The notes beneath the pieces were generated by a model that searched no databases, had not been told where the DNA came from, and saw only the letters and a list, made by a program, of their open reading frames with translations. Shown piece by piece: positions 55,042-63,141 of a stretch of 64,000 nucleotides of DNA. A program made the translations under genes and the position numbers. The stretch is from Hwangdonia lutea (lineage in GTDB: Bacteria > Bacteroidota > Bacteroidia > Flavobacteriales > Flavobacteriaceae): the NCBI RefSeq assembly GCF_032814565.1, contig NZ_CP136521.1, positions 3,506,501 to 3,570,500 of the forward strand, in the 5' to 3' direction. Positions within the stretch are counted from its first letter, which is position 1. Every line of letters begins with the position of its first letter.

Positions 55042-57639
55042 TTATTTAACAACAATCCTTTCCATTAATTTGCCTTTGTTAGTTTCAACTTCTACAAAAT
55101 AAATACCATTTTTTAAGCTACTAACATCAATACTTAAATTTTTAACACTTAATACACGTTGTGTTAGTGCATTGTAAAAGTTAACTTGTATAAGTTCAGA
55201 CCCTTTATTTAATGAAATTTTTAAAAAATCGTTTACCGGGTTGGGATATATTTTGAAACCGTTTTTCACTAGTTTATTTGTTTTTAAAGCAGCTTCACTA
55301 ACCATTGCCGTTTTATTTGAACTCGAAAACCGTCCTGCTAAATTACAATCGTTGCTATAGCTGGCGGTCGCATCTTTTTTGGACCAGTTGGAAGCACTGT
55401 AGGAGGCGTTGTCCACCGAGATGCACTCCAATGCAGGATTGTAGCGGGCATCAAAATCAGTCATGCCCGAATTGCCTCCGTTGCGAATATCGAGGCTGGT
55501 CAGGTTGTTGTAATACCCATAGAAATTATCTAATAACCCGTTGTTGGTCAAGTCCAAAATCGCAATAGCGTTAAGGGCACAATGTAAATACTCAAGTAAA
55601 GGGTTGGCGCTCAAATCCAAACTGGTCAAGTCGTTCTTGGAGCAGCGTAGCCATGTCAAAAAAGTATTGCCGCTCAAATCTAGGCTGGTAAGCGCATTGT
55701 TCGAGCAGTTAAGCACCGACAGGTCTGAAAAAGCCTCTATCCCGGTTAAGTCGGCGATGTTCCTGTTGGCCACATCTAGAGAGGTCACCGTACTGATATT
55801 GGCGGTGGCCACATAATTATCCAAAACATCGTCGTAGCCCAGGTCTACCAAGGCCTGTTCAAAATTGTTGTCGGGCACATAGGTAAGGTCGATGGGTACG
55901 CCACCATCGCAATCGTTGCTATAGCTGGCGGTCGCATCTTTTTTGGACCAGTTGGAAGCACTGTAGGAGGCGTTGTCCACCGAGATGCACTCCAATGCAG
56001 GATTGTAGCGGGCATCAAAATCAGTCATGCCCGAATTGCCTCCGTTGCGAATATCGAGGCTGGTCAAGTTGTTGTAATACCCGTAGAAATTATCTAATAA
56101 CCCGTTGTTGGTCAAGTCCAAACTCGCAATAGCGTTAAGGGCACAATGTAAATACTCAAGTAAAGGGTTGGCGCTCAAATCCAAACTGGTCAAGTCGTTC
56201 TTGGAGCAGCGTAGCCATGTCAAAAAAGTATTGCCGCTCAAATCTAGGCTGGTAAGCGCATTGTTCGAGCAGTTAAGCACCGACAGGTCTGAAAAAGCCT
56301 CTATCCCGGTTAAGTCGGCGATGTTCCTGTTGGCCACATCTAGAGAGGTCACCGTACTGATATTGGCGGTGGCCACATAATTATCCAAAACATCGTCGTA
56401 GCCCAGGTCTACCAAGGCCTGTTCAAAATTGTTGTCGGGCACATAGGTAAGGTCGATGGGTACGCCACCATCGCAATCGTTGCTATAGCTGGCGGTCGCA
56501 TCTTTTTTGGACCAGTTGGAAGCACTGTAGGAGGCGTTGTCCACCGAGATGCACTCCAATGCAGGATTGTAGCGGGCATCAAAATCAGTCATGCCCGAAT
56601 TGCCTCCGTTGCGAATATCGAGGCTGGTCAAGTTGTTGTAATACCCGTAGAAATTATCTAATAACCCGTTGTTGGTCAAGTCCAAACTCGCAATAGCGTT
56701 AAGGGCACAATGTAAATACTCAAGTAAAGGGTTGGCGCTCAAATCCAAACTGGTCAAGTCGTTCTTGGAGCAGCGTAGCCATGTCAAAAAAGTATTGCCG
56801 CTCAAATCTAGGCTGGTAAGCGCATTGTTCGAGCAGTTAAGCACCGACAGGTCTGAAAAAGCCTCTATCCCGGTTAAGTCGGCGATGTTCCTGTTGGCCA
56901 CATCTAGAGAGGTCACCGTACTGATATTGGCGGTGGCCACATAATTATCCAAAACATCGTCGTAGCCCAGGTCTACCAAGGCCTGTTCAAAATTGTTGTC
57001 GGGCACATAGGTAAGGTCGATGGGTACGCCACCATCGCAATCGTTGCTATAGCTGGCGGTCGCATCTTTTTTGGACCAGTTGGAAGCACTGTAGGAGGCG
57101 TTGTCCACCGAGATGCACTCCAATGCAGGATTGTAGCGGGCATCAAAATCAGTCATGCCCGAATTGCCTCCGTTGCGAATATCAAGGCTGGTTAGGTTGT
57201 TGTAATCGCTATATAAAACAGTTAGTCCAGAATTATTAGATAAATCTAAACTATTAATATTATTAAAACCACAATCTAAATAATTTAAACTTAAATTATT
57301 ACTCAAATCTAATGTAGTTATTTTATTAAAGGCACATGATAAAGTATTAAGTGAAGAATTGTTGCTAACATCTATTGTACTAATATCATTAAAAGAACAA
57401 TTTAAACTTGTTAATCCTACAAACGCTTCAATACCCGTTAAGTCCGAAATATTTTTAAATCTTAAATCTAAGTAAGTAATGCCATTTATGGTACTTGTCT
57501 GAACGTAGTTATCTAAAACATTATCATAGCCCAAATCGATCAGGGCTTGCTCAAAATTATCATCGGGAATATAAGTTTGCTGAGCATAAATGGTAAAACT
57601 GATAACTAAAGTGGCTAAAAAACAATAAAGATTTCTCAT
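55042..57639 (-). CDS. T9SS-exported leucine-rich-repeat protein with near-identical tandem modules
   Basis: An 865-residue protein. The signal peptide (MRNLYCFLATLVISFTIYAQ) is followed by one divergent LRR module (about 22-203). Three almost identical 188-residue modules come next (about 203-766), each opening TYVPDNNFEQALVDLGYDDV. Each contains short LRRs of the LxxLDLSxNxxLxxLxC type and ends NPALECISVDNA ... SYSNDCD. The C-terminal ~70 residues are a type A sorting domain (FKIYPNPVNDFLKISLNKGS ... LMERIVVK), directing export and surface anchoring by type IX secretion. It probably works in adhesion or binding. Confidence 0.93.
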   Translation of the reverse strand: MRNLYCFLATLVISFTIYAQQTYIPDDNFEQALIDLGYDNVLDNYVQTSTINGITYLDLRFKNISDLTGIEAFVGLTSLNCSFNDISTIDVSNNSSLNTLSCAFNKITTLDLSNNLSLNYLDCGFNNINSLDLSNNSGLTVLYSDYNNLTSLDIRNGGNSGMTDFDARYNPALECISVDNASYSASNWSKKDATASYSNDCDGGVPIDLTYVPDNNFEQALVDLGYDDVLDNYVATANISTVTSLDVANRNIADLTGIEAFSDLSVLNCSNNALTSLDLSGNTFLTWLRCSKNDLTSLDLSANPLLEYLHCALNAIASLDLTNNGLLDNFYGYYNNLTSLDIRNGGNSGMTDFDARYNPALECISVDNASYSASNWSKKDATASYSNDCDGGVPIDLTYVPDNNFEQALVDLGYDDVLDNYVATANISTVTSLDVANRNIADLTGIEAFSDLSVLNCSNNALTSLDLSGNTFLTWLRCSKNDLTSLDLSANPLLEYLHCALNAIASLDLTNNGLLDNFYGYYNNLTSLDIRNGGNSGMTDFDARYNPALECISVDNASYSASNWSKKDATASYSNDCDGGVPIDLTYVPDNNFEQALVDLGYDDVLDNYVATANISTVTSLDVANRNIADLTGIEAFSDLSVLNCSNNALTSLDLSGNTFLTWLRCSKNDLTSLDLSANPLLEYLHCALNAIAILDLTNNGLLDNFYGYYNNLTSLDIRNGGNSGMTDFDARYNPALECISVDNASYSASNWSKKDATASYSNDCNLAGRFSSSNKTAMVSEAALKTNKLVKNGFKIYPNPVNDFLKISLNKGSELIQVNFYNALTQRVLSVKNLSIDVSSLKNGIYFVEVETNKGKLMERIVVK
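55347..57200. repeat. 564-bp tandem DNA repeats inside the LRR gene
   Basis: AATCGTTGCTATAGCTGGCG recurs at 55347, 55911, 56475 and 57039, exactly 564 bases apart. Three full units are followed by a partial fourth that diverges near 57190. Units differ at only a handful of positions (for example AAAATCGC versus AAACTCGC near 55556 and 56120). The units are clearly richer in GC than the rest of the gene. Confidence 0.95.
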
Positions 57640-58133
57640 TAAAAACTATTTACATTAATATGAATTTTGGCTGCGAATATATTAAAAATCAATAGCTTAA
57701 CAAAAATATAAAAGATAAAAAAAACGCAATAACTACAATTAAAAAAGTAAAATTCAATTTATTGTGACAGTTTATTTACAATAACAAAAAATCATAAGAT
57801 TTTTAATCAAGTTTATTAAGATAAAACTATATAAATTCTAAAATAAATAGACAAAATTAATATTATGCTTTTTGTAAGTTTATTGAACTATTGAATTGTC
57901 TTTATACATATAAAAATAATTGAGACTTTTTAAGAAAGTCCCAATTAACATGGAAACATTAAACGATACAGGTTCAATTTACTACTACGATACTTAATCA
58001 TTGATTGCTGAACTTATCAAATATACCACTTTATTAAGCTAAATTTTACCCACCTTGATTTTGTAGTTATTAGACGTAAAAAAAGCCCAGTTAAAGAACT
58101 GGGCTGAATATAAGTTTTTTTATTTTGATAGTC
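57640..58133. other. Intergenic, AT-rich, upstream of the LRR gene
   Basis: About 494 bases. It holds the terminator of the beta-helix gene at 58077-58105 and presumably the LRR promoter (TATATTCG on the minus strand at about 57675, one mismatch from TAnnTTTG). No credible ORF was seen. Confidence 0.5.
58077..58105 (-). terminator. Terminator of the 631-aa beta-helix lipoprotein gene
   Basis: AGCCCAGTT (58084-58092) and AACTGGGCT (58097-58105) form a 9-bp stem with a 4-base loop. A run of seven T follows on the minus strand. Confidence 0.88.
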
Positions 58134-60029
58134 CTATTGATTTACACTATTATTTGTAAGATTGATATTGTGCGAATCTATAACCTCAAAGTCTGTATTA
58201 CTTTTACTGTTTTTAACTGTTATATTTTTACTATTATTTATATAAAGAGGAAAATTATTTGAACTAGTTACAAATTCGCAATTGTCAAAGGTTAATTGAT
58301 TTGTGGTTAATGCACTACCATTGTTAATACTTCTAAGATTAAGTGGTCTATTTGTAACTTCAATGTACTCGTCTGAAATAATTACATTATTGATAGAGCC
58401 ATTTGGCATCGGATTAATCCCATAACTCACGTCCAGTGTGCTTATATATTTATTGCCAGAAATTTCGCTGTCTGACAATGACATGCCAAGTTGTAATCCA
58501 GTAACACAATCTTCAATTATATTATTTTTTACAACTTGATTGTAACCTGATAACTTTATACCATCTCTATATCCTTTAATTTTATTTCCTGTGATGGTAT
58601 AATTATAATTAAATTCGATATTGTTTCTTACAAATGACTGGATATTAATAGCAAACGAAATATCAGGCGACCGCGCTTCAAAAGTGTTGTTTCTAATTAT
58701 GGCATTATTAGCTGCAAAATTAGCGACCCATTTATCAAAATAATTATTTTCTATCAGCACGTTTGTTACGGTATAAATATCAATATCTCCAGCTGCATTT
58801 CCTCTGAAGCTACAATTTCTAATTATGACATCATCAATTTTATTAATTTCATTCATAGTTCCATCATCGTTAATATACCTCAAGGCTTCTAAGTCTATAC
58901 CATAACGCGGTGCTGTACCAGCACTACTAAAAATTTTATTGCCGTTAGCATCATAAGCTTGTTCTCCCTTTCCTGTATCATTAATTTCACAATTCTCAAT
59001 AATAACGCCAACGGCATCAATAATCGCGATATTATTTCTTCTGCACTCTGAAATATGGCAATTTTTTATTATAATATTCTCACTTGTTCTTGTTCCGGGT
59101 TTTAAACTGCCGTCTGGATCCCTAATGGTTTCTGAATGCACTTGAATGCCCTCACCAATAGCATCTTTTATATTTACACCATCTATGACCGTATTATGGG
59201 ATCCAATCACCCAAATGAGGTGTCCATAACCATGCTCATCACGATTAACTCCTGCAATATCATTAATTGGTGTGTAATCATGCTCCCAGCGATCTCCAAT
59301 CAAATTACCTCCAGATATAATTGCATCATCTGTAACCATAGTGGTTATTAAAGCATATGCTGGAAAATGTGTAGGCTGAACTCTAAGATAAGTTTCCGAA
59401 TTCATTTTAAAATGGAAGTTCGACGGTATTCTAATTGATCTGTCCCAACTATATTTTCTATTGGCTTTATTTGCTTCTACATTAAAGTAAGCATCAATTT
59501 TATTTAGTTCAAAAACATTGGCACCTAAACCATTAACCAGCTCAATGGCCTTATTAATGTTTTTTCTATTCTGTAATGAAATTTCTTTCGTTGTTTTTCC
59601 TTCAACAATATTCCACTTTTTGGGATCAAAACCATAAGTGGCATTTCTTAAACTAACGTCACCAGAAATTTCTAAAGAAATATTTAACAGGTCTCCAGCA
59701 ATAGTCCCACCTGAAAAAATCAATGTCCCATTTTTTATCTCACCACCTTCATATAAAACATCTGTATTTTCAGGTAGGGTTATGGTTTCTCCTTCTAAAT
59801 CTAAAGAGCAATTGATAACGACTGTTGAATTAGCATCAATACTATTTAGTGTAAATCCACAAGCTAAATTTGTATCAACTGCATCTGGATCTTCAGGTAA
59901 CTCATCATCTGGTTCTACAACAACTTCTTCAGATGGTTCAATAAATAGTTCTTCTTTATTACAAGACCATGTAAAAAGAAATAAAAATAACGTAACAATT
60001 AAAATTGCGGGCTTTGTAGGTAAATTCAT
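58134..60029 (-). CDS. Right-handed parallel beta-helix lipoprotein A
   Basis: A 631-residue protein. The lipoprotein signal peptide ends LFTWSCNKEEL (Cys about 23), and an acidic linker (EEVVVEPDDELPEDPDAVD) follows. An N-terminal beta segment (residues ~55-125) precedes a long parallel beta-helix with recurring xxIxNCxxxxN turns. The central block DRWEHDYTPINDIAGVNRDE and HGYGHLIWVIGSHNTVIDGV is shared with the neighbour at 60295-61968. The fold is that of pectate-lyase-like polysaccharide lyases, epimerases and some hydrolases. The exact activity is not established. It is probably surface exposed and encoded within the capsule cluster on the opposite strand. Confidence 0.85.
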   Translation of the reverse strand: MNLPTKPAILIVTLFLFLFTWSCNKEELFIEPSEEVVVEPDDELPEDPDAVDTNLACGFTLNSIDANSTVVINCSLDLEGETITLPENTDVLYEGGEIKNGTLIFSGGTIAGDLLNISLEISGDVSLRNATYGFDPKKWNIVEGKTTKEISLQNRKNINKAIELVNGLGANVFELNKIDAYFNVEANKANRKYSWDRSIRIPSNFHFKMNSETYLRVQPTHFPAYALITTMVTDDAIISGGNLIGDRWEHDYTPINDIAGVNRDEHGYGHLIWVIGSHNTVIDGVNIKDAIGEGIQVHSETIRDPDGSLKPGTRTSENIIIKNCHISECRRNNIAIIDAVGVIIENCEINDTGKGEQAYDANGNKIFSSAGTAPRYGIDLEALRYINDDGTMNEINKIDDVIIRNCSFRGNAAGDIDIYTVTNVLIENNYFDKWVANFAANNAIIRNNTFEARSPDISFAINIQSFVRNNIEFNYNYTITGNKIKGYRDGIKLSGYNQVVKNNIIEDCVTGLQLGMSLSDSEISGNKYISTLDVSYGINPMPNGSINNVIISDEYIEVTNRPLNLRSINNGSALTTNQLTFDNCEFVTSSNNFPLYINNSKNITVKNSKSNTDFEVIDSHNINLTNNSVNQ

Positions 60030-60043
60030 AATAATATTAATTT

Positions 60044-60052
60044 GGGGGGGGG
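60044..60052 (-). repeat. Nine-C homopolymer tract in the 5' region of beta-helix lipoprotein A
   Basis: Nine consecutive G on the plus strand (C on the coding strand), 14 bases upstream of the ATG at 60029 and downstream of the TATATTTG box. It is very unusual in a region this AT-rich. Confidence 0.85.
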
Positions 60053-60066
60053 TAATTAAATTAGAG

Positions 60067-60074
60067 CAAATATA
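60067..60074 (-). promoter_or_regulatory. -7 box of beta-helix lipoprotein A promoter
   Basis: TATATTTG on the minus strand, exact TAnnTTTG, 37 bases upstream of the ATG. In place of a -33 TTG there is a 14-bp palindrome (60093-60106), which may be an activator or repressor site. Confidence 0.5.
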
Positions 60075-60092
60075 AGTTAGATATTTATAATA

Positions 60093-60174
60093 ATCGTTTA
60101 AACGATAAATTTATTCGATGTAATGCCGAAAAAAATAATTAATTTTCGATGAAAAGCGATTTTAATCGATTAAA
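60093..60174. promoter_or_regulatory. Possible operator region with palindromes and phased CGAT motifs
   Basis: Two perfect 14-bp palindromes, ATCGTTTAAACGAT (60093-60106) and TTTAATCGATTAAA (60161-60174). Three CGAT tetramers at 60147, 60157 and 60167 are spaced exactly ten bases apart. The second palindrome has the central CG typical of LacI-family operators. A regulator cannot be named. Confidence 0.4.
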
Positions 60175-60294
60175 TGATTTTGTGAAAAATAAAAAAAAGC
60201 ACTTAGAGAAGCCAATATTGAAATATCATAAAAAAAGTAGGTTAAAGTAATAGTAATTGGAAGAGGTGCATGCCTCTCCCAAATACTTTAAATA

Positions 60295-61968
60295 TTATAA
60301 GTTTGTTTGATTGTTTATTAAAACTATATTCTCTGAATCTATAATTTGGAAGTCAGTATTACTTCTGTTACTTTCAAACTTAATGTTTTTTGTTGCCTTA
60401 ATAAGCATTTTAAAATTCGAGTTAGCCGTGTTAAACAAACAATTAGTAAAAGTAACTTGCTCGGTATTAGATACACTATTATTTAAAAGGACATTGAAGT
60501 TGATTGGTCTATTTTGTACCTCAATAATTTCATCTTTAATAGTTACGTTGTCTAAATTTTGACAATTATAAAAGTTTTTGTATCCATAACTGAGGTTGAG
60601 ATTACTAGTTATTTGATTATCTCTAAATGTACTATTCACCAAATCATTAATTAAAAAAATACCAGTGGTACAATTTAAAATGGTATTATTTGACACTAGC
60701 TGATTCAATCCAGCTACTCTAATACCTATACCATAATTTTTTATAATGTTATTTACAATTACATAGTCATGATTTAGCTCTTCACCCAAAGAAGTTATAA
60801 ATGAATTAATTCCTATAGCAAAGAAAGATGGGTCTCTAGATTCAAACGTATTATTTCTAATTGTTACGTTATGTGAAGCTTTATTAGCTACCCATTTATC
60901 AAAATAATTGTTTTCTATTATAACATTGCTCGCAGTATAAACTACAATGTCTCCAGCTTCATTGCCTGTAAAATTTGAATTTTTAATAAACACCCCTTCA
61001 ATTAAGGCTGTTTCGTTTAGCGTACCATCCTCGTTCCGTGTTCTAATTGATTCCAAATCAATGCCATATCTTGGTGCAGTACCGGAACTACTGTAAATTT
61101 TAGATCCACTAGCGTCGTATTGTTGTTCTCCTTGACCTGTATTTGTTATATTGCAATTGTCAAAAGTAATATTTCTACCATCAAGAATGCTTATACCATT
61201 TCTTCTACATTCATCAATATTGACATTACGAACAATGACATTATTTACTTCTCTTGTGCCGGGCATCAAAGAACCATCATTATTCCTAAGTGTTTCTGAG
61301 TGAAAAACAATACCATCACCGGTGGCGTTGCTTAGGTTCACGTTGTCTACAATAACATTATGAGAGCCAATAATCCATATCAAATGACCCCATCCATGTT
61401 CATCTCGCTTTACTCCAGCAGCATCTGTAAATGGCGAATAATCATGCTCAAATCTGTCTCCCACTAAATTACCTCCGCTTATCTTAGAATTATCGGTTAA
61501 ATATGTTGTCATCAACGTATAAGTAGCAGCAGCATTTGGTTGCACCCTCAAATAAGTATCATCACTCATTTCTAAATGAAAATCTGATGGTATTTGTATT
61601 GAACCACCAGCATTTTCTACTCTCCCTATTTTATTTACATCCACTTTAAAATAAGCATCCATGGCCCCTATCTTCATAGTGTTTATATTTATTTCTTTTA
61701 ATTTAGTCATGATTGAGTTGAGTATCTCTTTGTTTTTTAAAGCCACTTCATCAGATACTACACCTTGAACAATGCCCCAACGTTGTGGGTTAAAAGTAAA
61801 AACAGGATCTTGAATTCCTGATGTTGTGTTTTCTAAAATATCCTCAGTGTTTTCAACTTGAGCTTCAAGAAATAAATCCTCATTATTACAGGATACTAAA
61901 TAAGGGATGAAAAACATTAATAATAAAATATTAATCTTTTTAAATTGTGTTGTTAAAAAATTTTGCAT
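60295..61968 (-). CDS. Right-handed parallel beta-helix lipoprotein B
   Basis: A 557-residue paralogue of the protein encoded at 58134-60029. The lipoprotein signal ends PYLVSCNNEDL (Cys near 27). It lacks the extra N-terminal beta segment of its neighbour, which accounts for the ~74-residue difference. Shared blocks include FNPQRWGIVQGVVSDEVALKN, DRFEHDYSPFTDAAGVKRDE, HGWGHLIWIIGSHNVIVDNV and ECRRNGISILDGRN, with conserved Asp, Glu, Arg and His that could form an active site. It is separated from lipoprotein A by 265 bases and has its own promoter-like box. Confidence 0.85.
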   Translation of the reverse strand: MQNFLTTQFKKINILLLMFFIPYLVSCNNEDLFLEAQVENTEDILENTTSGIQDPVFTFNPQRWGIVQGVVSDEVALKNKEILNSIMTKLKEININTMKIGAMDAYFKVDVNKIGRVENAGGSIQIPSDFHLEMSDDTYLRVQPNAAATYTLMTTYLTDNSKISGGNLVGDRFEHDYSPFTDAAGVKRDEHGWGHLIWIIGSHNVIVDNVNLSNATGDGIVFHSETLRNNDGSLMPGTREVNNVIVRNVNIDECRRNGISILDGRNITFDNCNITNTGQGEQQYDASGSKIYSSSGTAPRYGIDLESIRTRNEDGTLNETALIEGVFIKNSNFTGNEAGDIVVYTASNVIIENNYFDKWVANKASHNVTIRNNTFESRDPSFFAIGINSFITSLGEELNHDYVIVNNIIKNYGIGIRVAGLNQLVSNNTILNCTTGIFLINDLVNSTFRDNQITSNLNLSYGYKNFYNCQNLDNVTIKDEIIEVQNRPINFNVLLNNSVSNTEQVTFTNCLFNTANSNFKMLIKATKNIKFESNRSNTDFQIIDSENIVLINNQTNL

Positions 61969-62069
61969 TATTTTGAGAGTTATTTATTAATATAATTTTT
62001 AAGATTTGTTAAAGTTTAGAGGTATATACGACCAAGTGTCACTTTTAGACGTTAAAAATTTTCGATTTG

Positions 62070-62098
62070 CAAATATAATTCAGAAAATGGCATTACAA
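62070..62098 (-). promoter_or_regulatory. Promoter of beta-helix lipoprotein B
   Basis: On the minus strand TTG (62098-62096), 18 bases, then TATATTTG (62077-62070), a full Bacteroidetes-type promoter. It implies a leader of about 100 bases before the ATG at 61968. Confidence 0.55.
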
Positions 62099-62369
62099 CT
62101 AAATTGTTAATAACTATTAGAAAATCACCTAGTTACAGTGTAAAATCACTGTTTTCAGATGTAAATTCTTATGTTCTGCAAACAATTTTAACATTGTTTT
62201 ATATTTTCACCACTCAATTTTCTAAAGAATCTTGACGTTTTTGATAAAAAAATTATCAAAAAAGCATCACTTTTTACGCTTAGAAAAGGAGGTTAATGTG
62301 TCTCACCGATAAAATAATTAGGATAAACGGAATTTTAATGTGATAAACCAATACTATAAAAGATAATTT

Positions 62370-62377
62370 TATATTTG
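62370..62377 (+). promoter_or_regulatory. -7 box upstream of the PglC-like gene
   Basis: TATATTTG, exact TAnnTTTG, 51 bases before the ATG at 62429. No TTG was found at standard spacing upstream. Confidence 0.4.
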
Positions 62378-62428
62378 ATTTATTTTTAACTCATACGCAT
62401 TGAAATTTTATAACCTACCGCGCTTCTA

Positions 62429-63061
62429 ATGACTTATAAATCGACATTTAAACCCATTTTAGACTTTCTAATTTCAATAGTATTAATTACACTGCTTTCG
62501 CCTATAATACTTATTACTACAATTTTACTTTGGTTTGCAAACTCCGGAAAGCCTTTTTTTCTTCAAAAACGACCTGGAAAAAACGAAAAAATTTTTAATA
62601 TTATCAAGTTTAAAACCATGACAGACAAAACAGATATTGATGGTAAGCTCCTTCCTGATTCAGATAGATTAACTTCTATTGGAAAATTTGTTAGAAAAGC
62701 GTCAATTGACGAGATACCTCAATTATTTAATGTTTTAAAAGGCGATATGTCCATTATTGGCCCTCGACCCTTATTGCCACAATATTTACCCTATTATACT
62801 AATGAAGAACGAAAACGACATCAAGTAAAACCTGGTATTACTGGTTTAGCGCAAGTTAATGGAAGAAATTATTTAGATTGGGTTCCCAGATTAAAACTTG
62901 ATGTGGAATATGTAAATACCGTTTCATTTAAAGTGGATTTTAATATTTTGGTGAAAACAATATATAAAGTGCTGGCCTCAAAAGATGTTGCGATTGATGC
63001 CACCAAATCCCAACCTTATTTAGATGAAATGCGTCGAGAGCAAATAAATAATAAAGTGTAA
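62429..63061 (+). CDS. Undecaprenyl-phosphate phosphosugar transferase (PglC-like)
   Basis: A 210-residue monotopic phosphoglycosyl transferase. The N-terminal membrane helix (FLISIVLITLLSPIILITTIL) is followed by GKPFFLQKRPGKNEKIFNIIKFKTM. KASIDEIPQLFNVLKGDMSIIGPRPLLP holds the catalytic Asp-Glu, and KPGITGLAQVNGRNYLDW follows. Length and motifs match Campylobacter PglC, which loads diacetylbacillosamine-phosphate onto undecaprenyl phosphate. A PglD-like acetyltransferase gene comes next, supporting that role. It is distinct from the relative at 30379-30972. Confidence 0.92.
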   Translation: MTYKSTFKPILDFLISIVLITLLSPIILITTILLWFANSGKPFFLQKRPGKNEKIFNIIKFKTMTDKTDIDGKLLPDSDRLTSIGKFVRKASIDEIPQLFNVLKGDMSIIGPRPLLPQYLPYYTNEERKRHQVKPGITGLAQVNGRNYLDWVPRLKLDVEYVNTVSFKVDFNILVKTIYKVLASKDVAIDATKSQPYLDEMRREQINNKV

Positions 63062-63141
63062 ATAAGGATAATAATTCGTGTACAGCTAATTATTAATTAA
63101 ATCATTATTTTTAAAAAGAATTCCAGAATGAAAACCTGTTT

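Larger units (their letters stand above)
61969..62428. other. Divergent intergenic region, 460 bp
   Basis: AT-rich gap between beta-helix lipoprotein B (minus) and the second sugar transferase (plus). It contains promoter-like boxes for both directions (62070-62098 minus and 62370-62377 plus). No ORF with support was seen. Confidence 0.5.

Noticed and set aside
55541-56944. Three near-identical 91-residue plus-strand frames
   Set aside because: They are antisense shadows of the LRR modules at 564-base spacing, with no start signal or recognisable protein features.
55347-57200. CRISPR array
   Set aside because: Repeats are 564 bases, contiguous, and maintain an open reading frame of LRR modules; there are no spacers and no cas genes.
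57951-57998. 15-codon ORF METLNDTGSIYYYDT
   Set aside because: Too short, no ribosome-binding or promoter context, and no sign of conservation can be shown.
60044-60052. G-run as a simple sequencing error
   Set aside because: Homopolymer miscounts usually change length by one or two; a run of nine G in this AT-rich region is still remarkable at seven or eight. The exact length does need confirmation.
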